A stretch of 17,286 nt of DNA from JAUXFK01 sp034189035 (GTDB taxonomy: Bacteria > Desulfobacterota > UBA8473): NCBI GenBank assembly GCA_034189035.1, contig JAXHVA010000088.1:1-17286 (forward strand). Direction: 5' to 3'. The position numbers were made by a program, and so were the translations under genes. Below the pieces are notes generated by a model. That model was not told where the DNA came from. It searched no databases and was given only the letters and a program-made list of their open reading frames with translations. This document shows positions 1 through 8,638 of the stretch, one piece after another. Each line of letters opens with the position of its first letter. Within the stretch, counting starts at the first letter, position 1.

Positions 1-1
1 G

Positions 2-2422
2 GAGAGCTGCCAGTGGGCGGTTTTTCTGAGAAATCATGACGAGCTTACACTGGAGATGGTCACGGATGAAGAGAGGGATTATATGTACAGGGTCTATGCC
101 AGGGATCCGCATGCAAGGATTAATCTCGGTATTCGGAGACGATTGGCCCCCCTGCTCGGGAACCACAGGAGACGGATAGAGATCATGAACTTTCTTCTCT
201 TCTCCTTGCCGGGCACTCCCATCATCTATTACGGAGATGAGATAGGAATGGGAGATAACTACTATCTGGGAGACCGGGACGGGGTTAGGACTCCCATGCA
301 GTGGAGCGGGGACCGAAACGCAGGGTTTTCCAGAGCGAACCCCCAAAGACTGTACCTTCCGGTAATAATCGATCCGGAGTATCACTACGAGGCTGTCAAT
401 GTGGAAAACCAGGAGAGAAATCACGCTTCTCTTTTGTGGTGGATGAAACGGGTTATTGCCATGAGGAAACAGTTCCAGGCCTTTGGAAGGGGAAATATTG
501 AATTTGTGTCTTCAGACAATCCCAAGGTTATTTCTTTTGTTCGTCAATACAATGGCCAGGCCATCCTTGTGGTTGTGAATCTCTCCAGGTTTTCCCAGGT
601 GGTGAAGCTTGACCTTGCACGGTTCGCAGGATATGTGCCTGAGGAGGTCTTCAGCAGGAACAGGTTTCCGTGCATTCGGGAGTCGTATTATACGCTCACC
701 CTGGGATTCCATGACTATTTTTGGTTTTTATTGTCCAAAGAGCCTGAAACCTTGGTATCGGAGAAAAGGCATGATCCGGTTGAACTCATAATCAGGGGTG
801 ATTTGCGAAGGGTCTTTGATGACAGAAATAAGGAACGAATAGAAAAAGAGATTCTCCCTCAGTATTTAAAAGACTGCAGATGGTTTGGAGGAAAGGCCAG
901 AAGGATTCAACGGACCACCATCGTCGAGAACATTATTTTGAAGACGCCCCTGCAAGATACAAGGATGCTCTTTCTTGAGGTGGTCTATTCCGAAGGCCTT
1001 TCGGATATGTATCTGGTGCCTTTATCCTTTGCCTCCAAAGAAAGGTCCGAAAAGATCATGCGGGAGAGTCCGAAGGCCTTGATTTGCCGTGTGAAAAACG
1101 AAGAGAAAGAGGGGATTTTGTATGATGGCGTTTATGATGCCGGGTTTCGAGAAAATCTTCTGCTGCACATGGCAAGAAGGTTCACCGTAAAAGGCATGCA
1201 CGGCGAGGTTTCGGGCTGCCCTGGAAATCTCTTAAAGTCCTTGAACAGGACAAAGACCCTCCCGCTTACGAAATCTCAGGTTCTTCAGACAGAACAGAGC
1301 AACACATCTTTTCTCTACGAAGATTCTCTATTTCTGAAGCTCTTCAGACACATTGAAGAGGGTATCAACCCCGATCTTGAGATCGGGAAGTTCCTTACGG
1401 AAAAGGCTGGCTTTACACATATCCCTTCCTTTGCCGGAGCTGTGGAATACAGAAGAACAGGGTGCGAGCCCATTGTTCTGGGGATACTTCAGGAATTTGT
1501 TCCCAATGAGGGAGATGCATGGAAATATACACTTCATTCACTGGAGCTCTATTATAGTAATATACTCACCAATATGGGAGAACTCAGAGAGACGCCGAAA
1601 CTCTCATCTTCTTTGCCGGATATTGCATCTTCAGAGCCTCATCCGCTCCTCCAGGAGGTAATAGGCGGAGTCTATTCAGAGATGATTCGCCTTTTGGGAA
1701 GACGCACAGGGGAAGTTCACCTTGCCCTCTCCCAAGATTCGACCGATTCCGAATTTCGCCCGGAACCTTTTTCCCTTCTCTATCAACGTTCACTCTATCA
1801 ATCCATGCAAAGCCTGACAAAGAGAATCCTGGGCCTTCTGCAAGAGCGTCTGCGCGGTCTTCCACCAGAAACCCGGGATAAGGCAAAGAAAGTATTGTCT
1901 ATGGAAGACGAAATAATAAATCGATTCAGCCCTCTTTTAAAAAAGAAAGTGTCTGCCATGAAGATCCGTATCCATGGTGATTACCATCTGGGGCAGGTCC
2001 TTTTTACTGGAAATGACTTCGTGATCATCGATTTTGAGGGGGAACCGGCAAGGGCGTTAAGTGAGAGAAGACTGAAGAGGTCACCGCTGAGGGATGTGGC
2101 AGGAATGATAAGGTCTTTTCATTATGCAGCGCACATGTCTCTTTTTAAAGAAGCTTCTTTGAGACCCGAGGACATTCCTCCCCTGGAACAATGGGCAGAT
2201 CTCTGGTATAAGGGCATATCTGGTATCTTTTTACGCTCTTACCTTGACACGGTGAGTGATGCCCTGTTTCTTCCTTCCCAAGAGGAGGAACTGAATGCCA
2301 TGTTACAGGCTTTCCTCATGGAAAAAGCGGTCTATGAACTGGGTTATGAATTGAATAACCGTCCTGATTGGATTATCATTCCGATTAAGGGAATTGAAGA
2401 TTTACTCGAGGTGGAGAGATGA
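2..2422 (+). CDS. treS: Trehalose synthase-maltokinase fusion (TreS-Mak), 5' end outside the window
   Basis: The TreS part isomerises maltose and trehalose; the fused maltokinase part phosphorylates maltose with ATP to maltose-1-phosphate. The reading frame is open from nt 2, so the gene starts upstream and the visible 806 residues are the C-terminal part of a protein that is usually near 1,100 residues. Seen: the TreS catalytic-barrel end with FLRNHDELTLEMVTDEE (NHD at nt 32-40, the third catalytic Asp of GH13), then GTPIIYYGDEIGMGD and RTPMQWSGDRNAGFS, then a C-terminal beta domain to about nt 765. The maltokinase follows, with the N-terminal cap motif RWFGGKAR from nt 878, the kinase catalytic motif HGDYHLGQ at nt 1973 and IDFEGEP (Asp at nt 2030, Glu at nt 2036). 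The TreS nucleophile and acid/base residues lie upstream and cannot be checked. It overlaps glgB by 4 nt (ATGA). The fusion is common in bacteria with the GlgE pathway, so glgE may lie just upstream (inference). Confidence 0.95.
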   Translation, partial: ESCQWAVFLRNHDELTLEMVTDEERDYMYRVYARDPHARINLGIRRRLAPLLGNHRRRIEIMNFLLFSLPGTPIIYYGDEIGMGDNYYLGDRDGVRTPMQWSGDRNAGFSRANPQRLYLPVIIDPEYHYEAVNVENQERNHASLLWWMKRVIAMRKQFQAFGRGNIEFVSSDNPKVISFVRQYNGQAILVVVNLSRFSQVVKLDLARFAGYVPEEVFSRNRFPCIRESYYTLTLGFHDYFWFLLSKEPETLVSEKRHDPVELIIRGDLRRVFDDRNKERIEKEILPQYLKDCRWFGGKARRIQRTTIVENIILKTPLQDTRMLFLEVVYSEGLSDMYLVPLSFASKERSEKIMRESPKALICRVKNEEKEGILYDGVYDAGFRENLLLHMARRFTVKGMHGEVSGCPGNLLKSLNRTKTLPLTKSQVLQTEQSNTSFLYEDSLFLKLFRHIEEGINPDLEIGKFLTEKAGFTHIPSFAGAVEYRRTGCEPIVLGILQEFVPNEGDAWKYTLHSLELYYSNILTNMGELRETPKLSSSLPDIASSEPHPLLQEVIGGVYSEMIRLLGRRTGEVHLALSQDSTDSEFRPEPFSLLYQRSLYQSMQSLTKRILGLLQERLRGLPPETRDKAKKVLSMEDEIINRFSPLLKKKVSAMKIRIHGDYHLGQVLFTGNDFVIIDFEGEPARALSERRLKRSPLRDVAGMIRSFHYAAHMSLFKEASLRPEDIPPLEQWADLWYKGISGIFLRSYLDTVSDALFLPSQEEELNAMLQAFLMEKAVYELGYELNNRPDWIIIPIKGIEDLLEVER

Positions 2423-4365
2423 CTGAGATGACGATGAATGATGTCGGAGATGTTGCACATGGGGTAAGCCTTATTTCGGATCATGATGTGTATCTTTTTA
2501 AAGAGGGGAATCATTTCAGACTCTTTGAGAAATTCGGTTCGCATGCCATGACCGTTGATGGTGTCACGGGAATATACTTCAGCGTATGGGCGCCGAATGC
2601 ACAGAAGGTTTCAGTTATCGGAGACTTTAACGGATGGAAACCCGAGATCCATCCCCTCAAGAGGAGAACCGATGAATCGGGTGTTTATGAGGGCTTTATT
2701 CCAGGGATTGATCCTGGAGTTGCATACAAATATCATATCGTCTCAAGATATAATAACTATTCGGCTGACAAGGGTGACCCTTTTGCCTTTTTCTGGGAAA
2801 ACCCTCCAATGACGGCTTCCGTTGCCTGGGACCTGGATTATCAATGGGGCGACAGAGATTGGATGGAAAGAAGATCCGAAGCGAATTCTTGTGATGCGCC
2901 ATTCTCCATCTACGAAGTCCATCTGGGATCATGGAGAAGGGTCCCTGAGGAGGGAAACAGGTTTCTGAACTACAGGGAGATGGCCCATTATCTCGCCGAC
3001 TATGTCAATGAGATGGGATTTACTCATGTGGAATTTCTGCCTGTGATGGAGCACCCCTTTTACGCTTCATGGGGATATCAGACTGTGGGATATTTTGCTC
3101 CCACCAGCAGATACGGCACGCCGCAGGATTTCATGTACATGATCAATCACCTCCATCAAAGAGGGATCGGTGTGATACTGGACTGGGTCCCTTCCCATTT
3201 TCCCACGGATGAACACGGACTTGTCTACTTCGACGGCACACACCTCTATGAGCATGCGGACCCACGGCAGGGGCATCATCCTGACTGGGATACGTATATC
3301 TTCAATTTCGGAAGGAACGAGGTCAAGGCCTTTCTGATCAGCAGCGCACTCTTCTGGCTTCATTTCTATCATGTGGACGGCATCAGGGTCGATGCCGTGG
3401 CGTCGATGCTCTACTTGGACTACGCGAGGAAAGAAGGGGGATGGATACCCAATGAGTATGGAGGGAGGGAGAATATAGAGGCCATATCACTTATCAAGGG
3501 CTTCAATGAAGCCGTATACAAAGACTTTCCCGATGTTCAAACCATTGCGGAAGAATCCACGGCATGGCCCATGGTTTCGAGACCGACCTATGTAGGGGGT
3601 CTGGGTTTTGGCATGAAGTGGAATATGGGATGGATGCACGACACTCTGGAGTATTTTTCAAATGATCCCCTCTATCGAAAGTACAGTCATAACCGGCTTA
3701 CGTTTAGTATTTGGTATGCATTCTATGAAAACTTCGTCCTTCCCCTTTCTCATGATGAGGTTGTCCATGGAAAGGGCGCTCTTATTGGGAAGATGCCCGG
3801 AGATGAAGACCAAAGGTGCGCAAACATGAGGCTTCTCCTGGGATATATGTACGGTCATCCCGGAAAGAAGCTCCTCTTTATGGGGGGAGAATTCGGCCAG
3901 TGGAAAGAGTGGAATCATGATGAGAGCCTGGAATGGAATGTCCTTGAATATCCTTCCCATTACCAATTGCAAAGATGGGTGAAAGACCTGAATTTTTGCT
4001 ACAGGAATGAGCCTGCGCTCTTTGAGCTCGATTCTTCTGCCGAAGGGTTTGAATGGGTGGATTTTTGCGATTGGGAGCAGAGTATCATCAGCTTTATAAG
4101 AAAGGGGAAGAGTGCACAGAATATTGTATTAGTCGTCTGTAACCTCACACCCGAGCCCAGATATAACTATCGAGTCGGTATCCCCAGGGGCGGCTTCTGG
4201 AGAGAGATCCTCAACAGCGATGCGACTCTATACGGCGGCACCGGACACGGAAACTTCGGCGGCGTTGAAGCCACGCCGATTCCGGCCCATGAACGATACC
4301 ATTCCCTCTGCTTGACCCTTCCCCCGCTCAGTATCCTCTTCTTTAAAAGCGAGGGATATGTGTGA
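2419..4365 (+). CDS. glgB: 1,4-alpha-glucan branching enzyme (GH13_9)
   Basis: GlgB cuts an alpha-1,4 glucan chain and rejoins it through an alpha-1,6 bond, in the cytoplasm. The protein is 648 residues, shorter than the 730-residue two-module enzymes. It has one CBM48 module (residues about 45-135, with FSVWAPNAQKVSVIGDFNGW), a catalytic barrel (about 150-520) and a C-terminal beta domain. Visible catalytic regions: DWVPSHFPTDEHGL, GIRVDAVASMLYLDY with nucleophile Asp325, IAEEST with the Glu378/Glu379 pair containing the acid/base, and LSHDEVVHGKG with Asp446. The start at 2419 makes an ATGA overlap with treS; an in-frame ATG at 2428 is better spaced from GGAG at 2413-2416 and is a possible alternative. 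It overlaps treZ by 4 nt. In this operon it may branch either GlgE-made or GlgA-made glucan. The family call is very secure. Confidence 0.97.
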   Translation: MTEMTMNDVGDVAHGVSLISDHDVYLFKEGNHFRLFEKFGSHAMTVDGVTGIYFSVWAPNAQKVSVIGDFNGWKPEIHPLKRRTDESGVYEGFIPGIDPGVAYKYHIVSRYNNYSADKGDPFAFFWENPPMTASVAWDLDYQWGDRDWMERRSEANSCDAPFSIYEVHLGSWRRVPEEGNRFLNYREMAHYLADYVNEMGFTHVEFLPVMEHPFYASWGYQTVGYFAPTSRYGTPQDFMYMINHLHQRGIGVILDWVPSHFPTDEHGLVYFDGTHLYEHADPRQGHHPDWDTYIFNFGRNEVKAFLISSALFWLHFYHVDGIRVDAVASMLYLDYARKEGGWIPNEYGGRENIEAISLIKGFNEAVYKDFPDVQTIAEESTAWPMVSRPTYVGGLGFGMKWNMGWMHDTLEYFSNDPLYRKYSHNRLTFSIWYAFYENFVLPLSHDEVVHGKGALIGKMPGDEDQRCANMRLLLGYMYGHPGKKLLFMGGEFGQWKEWNHDESLEWNVLEYPSHYQLQRWVKDLNFCYRNEPALFELDSSAEGFEWVDFCDWEQSIISFIRKGKSAQNIVLVVCNLTPEPRYNYRVGIPRGGFWREILNSDATLYGGTGHGNFGGVEATPIPAHERYHSLCLTLPPLSILFFKSEGYV

Positions 4366-6206
4366 AAATAGGGGCTAATTATAAAAGGAAAGGGATATGG
4401 GAGTTCACGGTTTGGGCTCCCCTTTTGAAAAAGGTCGATTTAATGACCGTCTCACCTGTTAAGAAAATGATCCCCATGGAAAAGAATGAAGAAGGATACT
4501 GGAGAGCCAGTGTTGGAGATCTTTCTTTTGAACTCCTTTATCTGTACAGACTAGAAGGAGACAGGTGCCGACCAGACCCAGCATCGCACTCTCAGCCCAA
4601 AGGAGTACACGGCCCGTCCCAAGTGGTTGATCATGACTCCTTTCATTGGGGGGATGATGACTGGAAAGGCATCCACCTCTCTCAGATGATTCTCTATGAA
4701 CTCCATACCGGAACCTTTACGCCCGAGGGCACCTTTGATGCAATTATTCCCAGGATTGACGACCTGATTCACCTAGGGATCAATACCATTGAGCTTATGC
4801 CTGTGGCCCAATTTCCTGGAGAAAGGAACTGGGGGTATGACGGAGTCTATCCCTTTGCCGTACAGAATTCATATGGGGGTCCTCTGGGTTTGAAGAGACT
4901 TATGAATGAATGTCATAGAAAGGGCATGGCAGTTGTGCTGGATGTTGTCTACAATCACCTGGGGCCGGAAGGAAACTATCTTTGGGATTTCGGACCGTAC
5001 TTTACAGACAAGTACAAGACTCCATGGGGAAGTGCAATCAATTTTGATGGTGCCTATAGTGACGGGGTAAGGAATTTCTTCACAGAGAACGCACTTCACT
5101 GGTTTGTGAATTATCATGTGGATGGTCTCCGCCTGGATGCTGTTCACGGGATTGTGGACATAAGCGCAAGGCCATTCCTGCAGGAGCTCGGAGAACGGGC
5201 GGCTGATTGCTCAAAAAAGACAGGTCGTCGTTTCTTTCTCATAGCGGAGAGCAACCTCAACGATCCAAAGGTAATCAAGCCGAAAGAAGTGGGCGGATAC
5301 GGGATGGATGCACTGTGGTGCGATGACTTTCACCACTCCATTCATACTCTCATAACAGGAGAGGTAGACGGGTATTATATGGATTTTGGAAAGATCTCCC
5401 ATCTTGCAGAGTCCATGAAGGAAGGATTCGTCTATTCCGGACAATATTCCCACTTCAGAAAACGAAAACACGGAAACTCATCACGAGAAAGACCGGCGAG
5501 TCAGTTTGTGGTCTTCTCCCAGAACCATGATCAGATCGGAAACAGGATGGTTGGAGAAAGGATGTCCGCTCTCACTTCCTTTGAAGGACTCAAGCTTGCC
5601 GCAGGGGTCATTCTTCTTTCGCCGTATATTCCCCTCTTATTCATGGGTGAAGAGTATGGTGAGGAAACCCCGTTTCTCTACTTTATCAGCCATTCTGATT
5701 TCAATGTGATTGAAGCTGTGAGAGAAGGAAGAAAAGAAGAGTTCAAAGATTTCATGTGGAAGGAAGACCCCTCGGATCCACAGAGTGTCGATACTTTTCT
5801 TCAGTCAAAGATCCATTGGGAGAAGAGAAACAAAGGCATCCATGCAATTTTGCTGGAATTCTACAGGACATTGATTCAGATGAGAAAAGAGATCCCCGCC
5901 CTTTCGATGCTCGATAAGGAGAAGATGACCGTCCGGAGATCGGATGAGGAAAATGTTCTATGTTTGAGACGTTGGAATAAAGAAGATAAAGCCGAGGTCT
6001 TGTGTATATTTAACTTCAATACAAATGATGTGACCATGAAGGCATTTCCCTTCCAGTGGGTAGGGAAATGGAGAAAGATACTGGACTCCTCTGAGGATCG
6101 GTGGCATGGCCCTGGAACACTTCTTCCTGATTCGACGGATCGGATGAGCAGCCTTTCTCTTCGCTCTCAAAGTGTTGCGGCATATCAACAGGAGGAATTT
6201 GTGTAA
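4362..6206 (+). CDS. treZ: Malto-oligosyltrehalose trehalohydrolase (GH13_10)
   Basis: TreZ hydrolyses the alpha-1,4 bond next to the terminal trehalose of malto-oligosyltrehalose, freeing trehalose; it is the second step of the TreY-TreZ route. The protein is 614 residues, normal for the family. It has an N-terminal CBM48-like beta domain (about 1-95), then a barrel with ELHTGTFTPEGTFDAI, GINTIELMPVAQFPGERNWGYDGV and VVYNHLGPEGNYL. Catalytic residues by motif are Asp259 (DGLRLDAVHGI), Glu296 (IAESNLNDP) and Asp390 (SQNHDQIGNR). The start codon is GTG at 4362, giving a GTGA overlap with the glgB stop; GAGGGA at 4351-4356 is a well-spaced ribosome site. The stop overlaps the next start by one base (TAATG). 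Its partner treY is two genes downstream, with the GH57 gene between them. Confidence 0.96.
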   Translation: MKIGANYKRKGIWEFTVWAPLLKKVDLMTVSPVKKMIPMEKNEEGYWRASVGDLSFELLYLYRLEGDRCRPDPASHSQPKGVHGPSQVVDHDSFHWGDDDWKGIHLSQMILYELHTGTFTPEGTFDAIIPRIDDLIHLGINTIELMPVAQFPGERNWGYDGVYPFAVQNSYGGPLGLKRLMNECHRKGMAVVLDVVYNHLGPEGNYLWDFGPYFTDKYKTPWGSAINFDGAYSDGVRNFFTENALHWFVNYHVDGLRLDAVHGIVDISARPFLQELGERAADCSKKTGRRFFLIAESNLNDPKVIKPKEVGGYGMDALWCDDFHHSIHTLITGEVDGYYMDFGKISHLAESMKEGFVYSGQYSHFRKRKHGNSSRERPASQFVVFSQNHDQIGNRMVGERMSALTSFEGLKLAAGVILLSPYIPLLFMGEEYGEETPFLYFISHSDFNVIEAVREGRKEEFKDFMWKEDPSDPQSVDTFLQSKIHWEKRNKGIHAILLEFYRTLIQMRKEIPALSMLDKEKMTVRRSDEENVLCLRRWNKEDKAEVLCIFNFNTNDVTMKAFPFQWVGKWRKILDSSEDRWHGPGTLLPDSTDRMSSLSLRSQSVAAYQQEEFV

Positions 6207-8638
6207 TGGAGAGATATATCTGTATTCACGGGCATTTTTATCAACCTCCAAGGGAAAACCCCTGGCTTGAAGAGATTGAGGTCCAGGATTCCGCCTACCC
6301 GTATCATGACTGGAATGAAAAGATTACGGCAGAGTGTTATGCCACCAATGCAGCCTCACGTATTCTGGAGCCTGAGGGCAATATCATCGCCATCGTGAAT
6401 AATTATTCCAAGATGAGTTTCAACTTCGGCCCCACACTCCTTTCCTGGATTGAGCATCATCGACCGGATGTGTATGAAGGGGTCCTCCAGGCGGACGCGT
6501 TGAGCATGAAGCGATTTTCCGGCCATGGTTCTGCACTGGCCCAGGCATATAACCATATGATCATGCCCCTGGCAAACAGGAGAGATAAGTACACCCAGAC
6601 CATATGGGGTATCCGAGATTTTCAAAAGAGGTTCAAGAGGGACCCTGAAGGGATGTGGCTTCCTGAGACTGCCGTTGACATAGAAACCCTGGAAGTGTTG
6701 TCTGAGCTGGGAATACTATTCACCATCTTAGCGCCGAGACAGGCTGGACGGGTGAAAAAGAATCCAAAGACAGCTCATTGGCAAGACGTGAGTGAGGGGC
6801 GGGTGGATCCCACCATGCCTTATCTCTGTCTGCTTCCTTCAGGAAGAACAATCAGTCTCTTCTTTTATGATGGCCCGATCTCTCATGATATCGCCTTCCG
6901 CGGACTTCTCCAAAGCGGATATACTCTCTTCAAACGCTTGATGGGAGCCTTTTCTGCGACACGGGACTGGCCGCAGCTTGTGCATATCGCCACGGATGGA
7001 GAGACTTACGGACATCACCACCGATTCGGAGATATGGCCCTGGCATATTGTCTCTATCAAATTGAGAAAGAAAGAGATGTTACATTAACCAATTATGGTG
7101 AGTATCTGCAAAAGCATCCGCCTGATTATGTGGTAGAAATCGTTGAGAAGTCTTCATGGAGCTGTGTCCATGGGGTGGAGCGGTGGAGAGCGGACTGTGG
7201 GTGCAACTCCGGGGCGCACCCGGGATGGAGTCAGACGTGGAGGAAACCTTTGAGAGAGGCTATGGACAAATTGCGGGACAAGACCGCAACTCTTTATGAG
7301 AGTATGGCATTAAAGTATCTTTGCAACTCATGGGAAGCGAGAGATGATTACATAAGTGTCATTTTGAGCAGATCCGAAGAGAACGCGGAACTATTCTTCA
7401 AAGAACATGCAGTCAAGACCCTGGCAGGTGATGAGAAGACAAGAGTATTGAGACTCCTTGAAATGGAGCGAAACGCCATGCTCATGTACACGAGCTGCGG
7501 CTGGTTTTTCGACGAGATTTCAGGGCTTGAGACAGTTCAGGTGATGAAGTATGTCGGGAGAGTCATCCAACTGGCAGATGAACTCTTCGATGTCCGATTG
7601 GAAAATGATTTTCTGTCCGCCTTAAGAAAGGCCCCTTCCAATCTGCGGGAGCTGAAGAACGGCAGCAGAGTCTATGAACTCTTTGTCCAACCCGCCAGAT
7701 TGGACCTGATCAGGGTCGCCGCTCATTATGCAATATCGTCCTTTTTCGAGGAATATCCTGATATCACTCGGATCTATTGTTATACTGCCAGGAGGGAGGC
7801 ATCCGACATGGTTACTGCAGGGAGGGTGAGACTGGCTATGGGGAGGGCTTGCATTCAATCGGATATCACCTGGGATGAGAAACGTATGAACTTCGCAATA
7901 CTCCACATGGGGGACCATAATGTCACCGGAGGGGTCAGAGATTCCGAAGATGAAGGGGACTTTTCCGTCATGTCTCAAGAAATCAGGGAAACCTTCAACA
8001 GAGGAGACATCCCGTGTGTGATACGACTCATGGATAAACATTTCGGTGAGAACAATTATTCCCTGTGGCACCTCTTCAGAGATGAACAGAGAAAGGTGAT
8101 AAACGAAATTCTCAAACCCGCACTTGACGACATCAATGTTTCGTTTCGTCAGATATATGATAACAATTATGTGACCATGAACTTCCTCTCTGAAATTTCG
8201 TACCCTCTTCCCAGGCACTTGCTGGTAGCGGCTGAGATGATATTGAATGCCGATATAATGGATATCCTTGAGAGTGAAGAGCTGCGATTAAACGACCTGG
8301 AGCGGCTCATCCGCGAGGTGAAGAAGTGGAAGATCCATATTGATAAGCCTATGTTCGGATTTACGGCCATGAAGGTGATCAATGCCCTGTCTCATAAGTT
8401 TCGCTCAAACCTGGAAGATATCAAGCTGATGGAGGATATGGAGCATTTCTTAAGGCTTTTAAAAGAGTTGCCTCTGGATATAGACCTAAGTGATTTTCAA
8501 GACGTCTACTTTCAAACCGGGAAGAGCCTTCTTCCCGAGAAGAAGAACAGAGCGCAAAAAGGCAATGAAAAATCACGACAATGGGTTGAAATATTTCGAA
8601 AACTGGGGTCTCATTTATCGGTGAAGGTGGCGGAATGA
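6206..8638 (+). CDS. Glycoside hydrolase family 57 protein with DUF3536-type C-terminal region
   Basis: GH57 enzymes are retaining alpha-glucan amylases, branching enzymes or pullulanases; members of the DUF3536 branch have no settled reaction that I know of. The protein is 810 residues and has no signal peptide, so it is probably cytoplasmic. The N-terminal catalytic half starts with the GH57 motif HGHFYQPP (residues 8-15). It also shows GMWLPETAVDIETLEVL with Glu154 in the nucleophile position and HIATDGETYGHHH with Asp264 in the acid/base position. A conserved Cys-Gly-Trp segment, YTSCGWFFDEISGLE (around residues 424-440), begins the C-terminal part, which is mostly helical by eye. ATG at 6206 overlaps the treZ stop by one base, and GGAGGA at 6191-6196 is a strong ribosome site. 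It sits between treZ and treY, so it probably acts on branched or linear glucan feeding TreY (inference). Family assignment is firm; the reaction is not. Confidence 0.92.
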   Translation: MERYICIHGHFYQPPRENPWLEEIEVQDSAYPYHDWNEKITAECYATNAASRILEPEGNIIAIVNNYSKMSFNFGPTLLSWIEHHRPDVYEGVLQADALSMKRFSGHGSALAQAYNHMIMPLANRRDKYTQTIWGIRDFQKRFKRDPEGMWLPETAVDIETLEVLSELGILFTILAPRQAGRVKKNPKTAHWQDVSEGRVDPTMPYLCLLPSGRTISLFFYDGPISHDIAFRGLLQSGYTLFKRLMGAFSATRDWPQLVHIATDGETYGHHHRFGDMALAYCLYQIEKERDVTLTNYGEYLQKHPPDYVVEIVEKSSWSCVHGVERWRADCGCNSGAHPGWSQTWRKPLREAMDKLRDKTATLYESMALKYLCNSWEARDDYISVILSRSEENAELFFKEHAVKTLAGDEKTRVLRLLEMERNAMLMYTSCGWFFDEISGLETVQVMKYVGRVIQLADELFDVRLENDFLSALRKAPSNLRELKNGSRVYELFVQPARLDLIRVAAHYAISSFFEEYPDITRIYCYTARREASDMVTAGRVRLAMGRACIQSDITWDEKRMNFAILHMGDHNVTGGVRDSEDEGDFSVMSQEIRETFNRGDIPCVIRLMDKHFGENNYSLWHLFRDEQRKVINEILKPALDDINVSFRQIYDNNYVTMNFLSEISYPLPRHLLVAAEMILNADIMDILESEELRLNDLERLIREVKKWKIHIDKPMFGFTAMKVINALSHKFRSNLEDIKLMEDMEHFLRLLKELPLDIDLSDFQDVYFQTGKSLLPEKKNRAQKGNEKSRQWVEIFRKLGSHLSVKVAE

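Noticed and set aside
1370..1387. 7-bp hairpin CCCGATC-TTGA-GATCGGG in the maltokinase region
   Set aside because: Short, inside conserved coding sequence and within what chance would give over this length.
7622..8218. 198-residue open frame antisense to the GH57 gene
   Set aside because: It lies wholly inside a well-supported gene, shows no recognisable domain and has low-complexity shadow composition.
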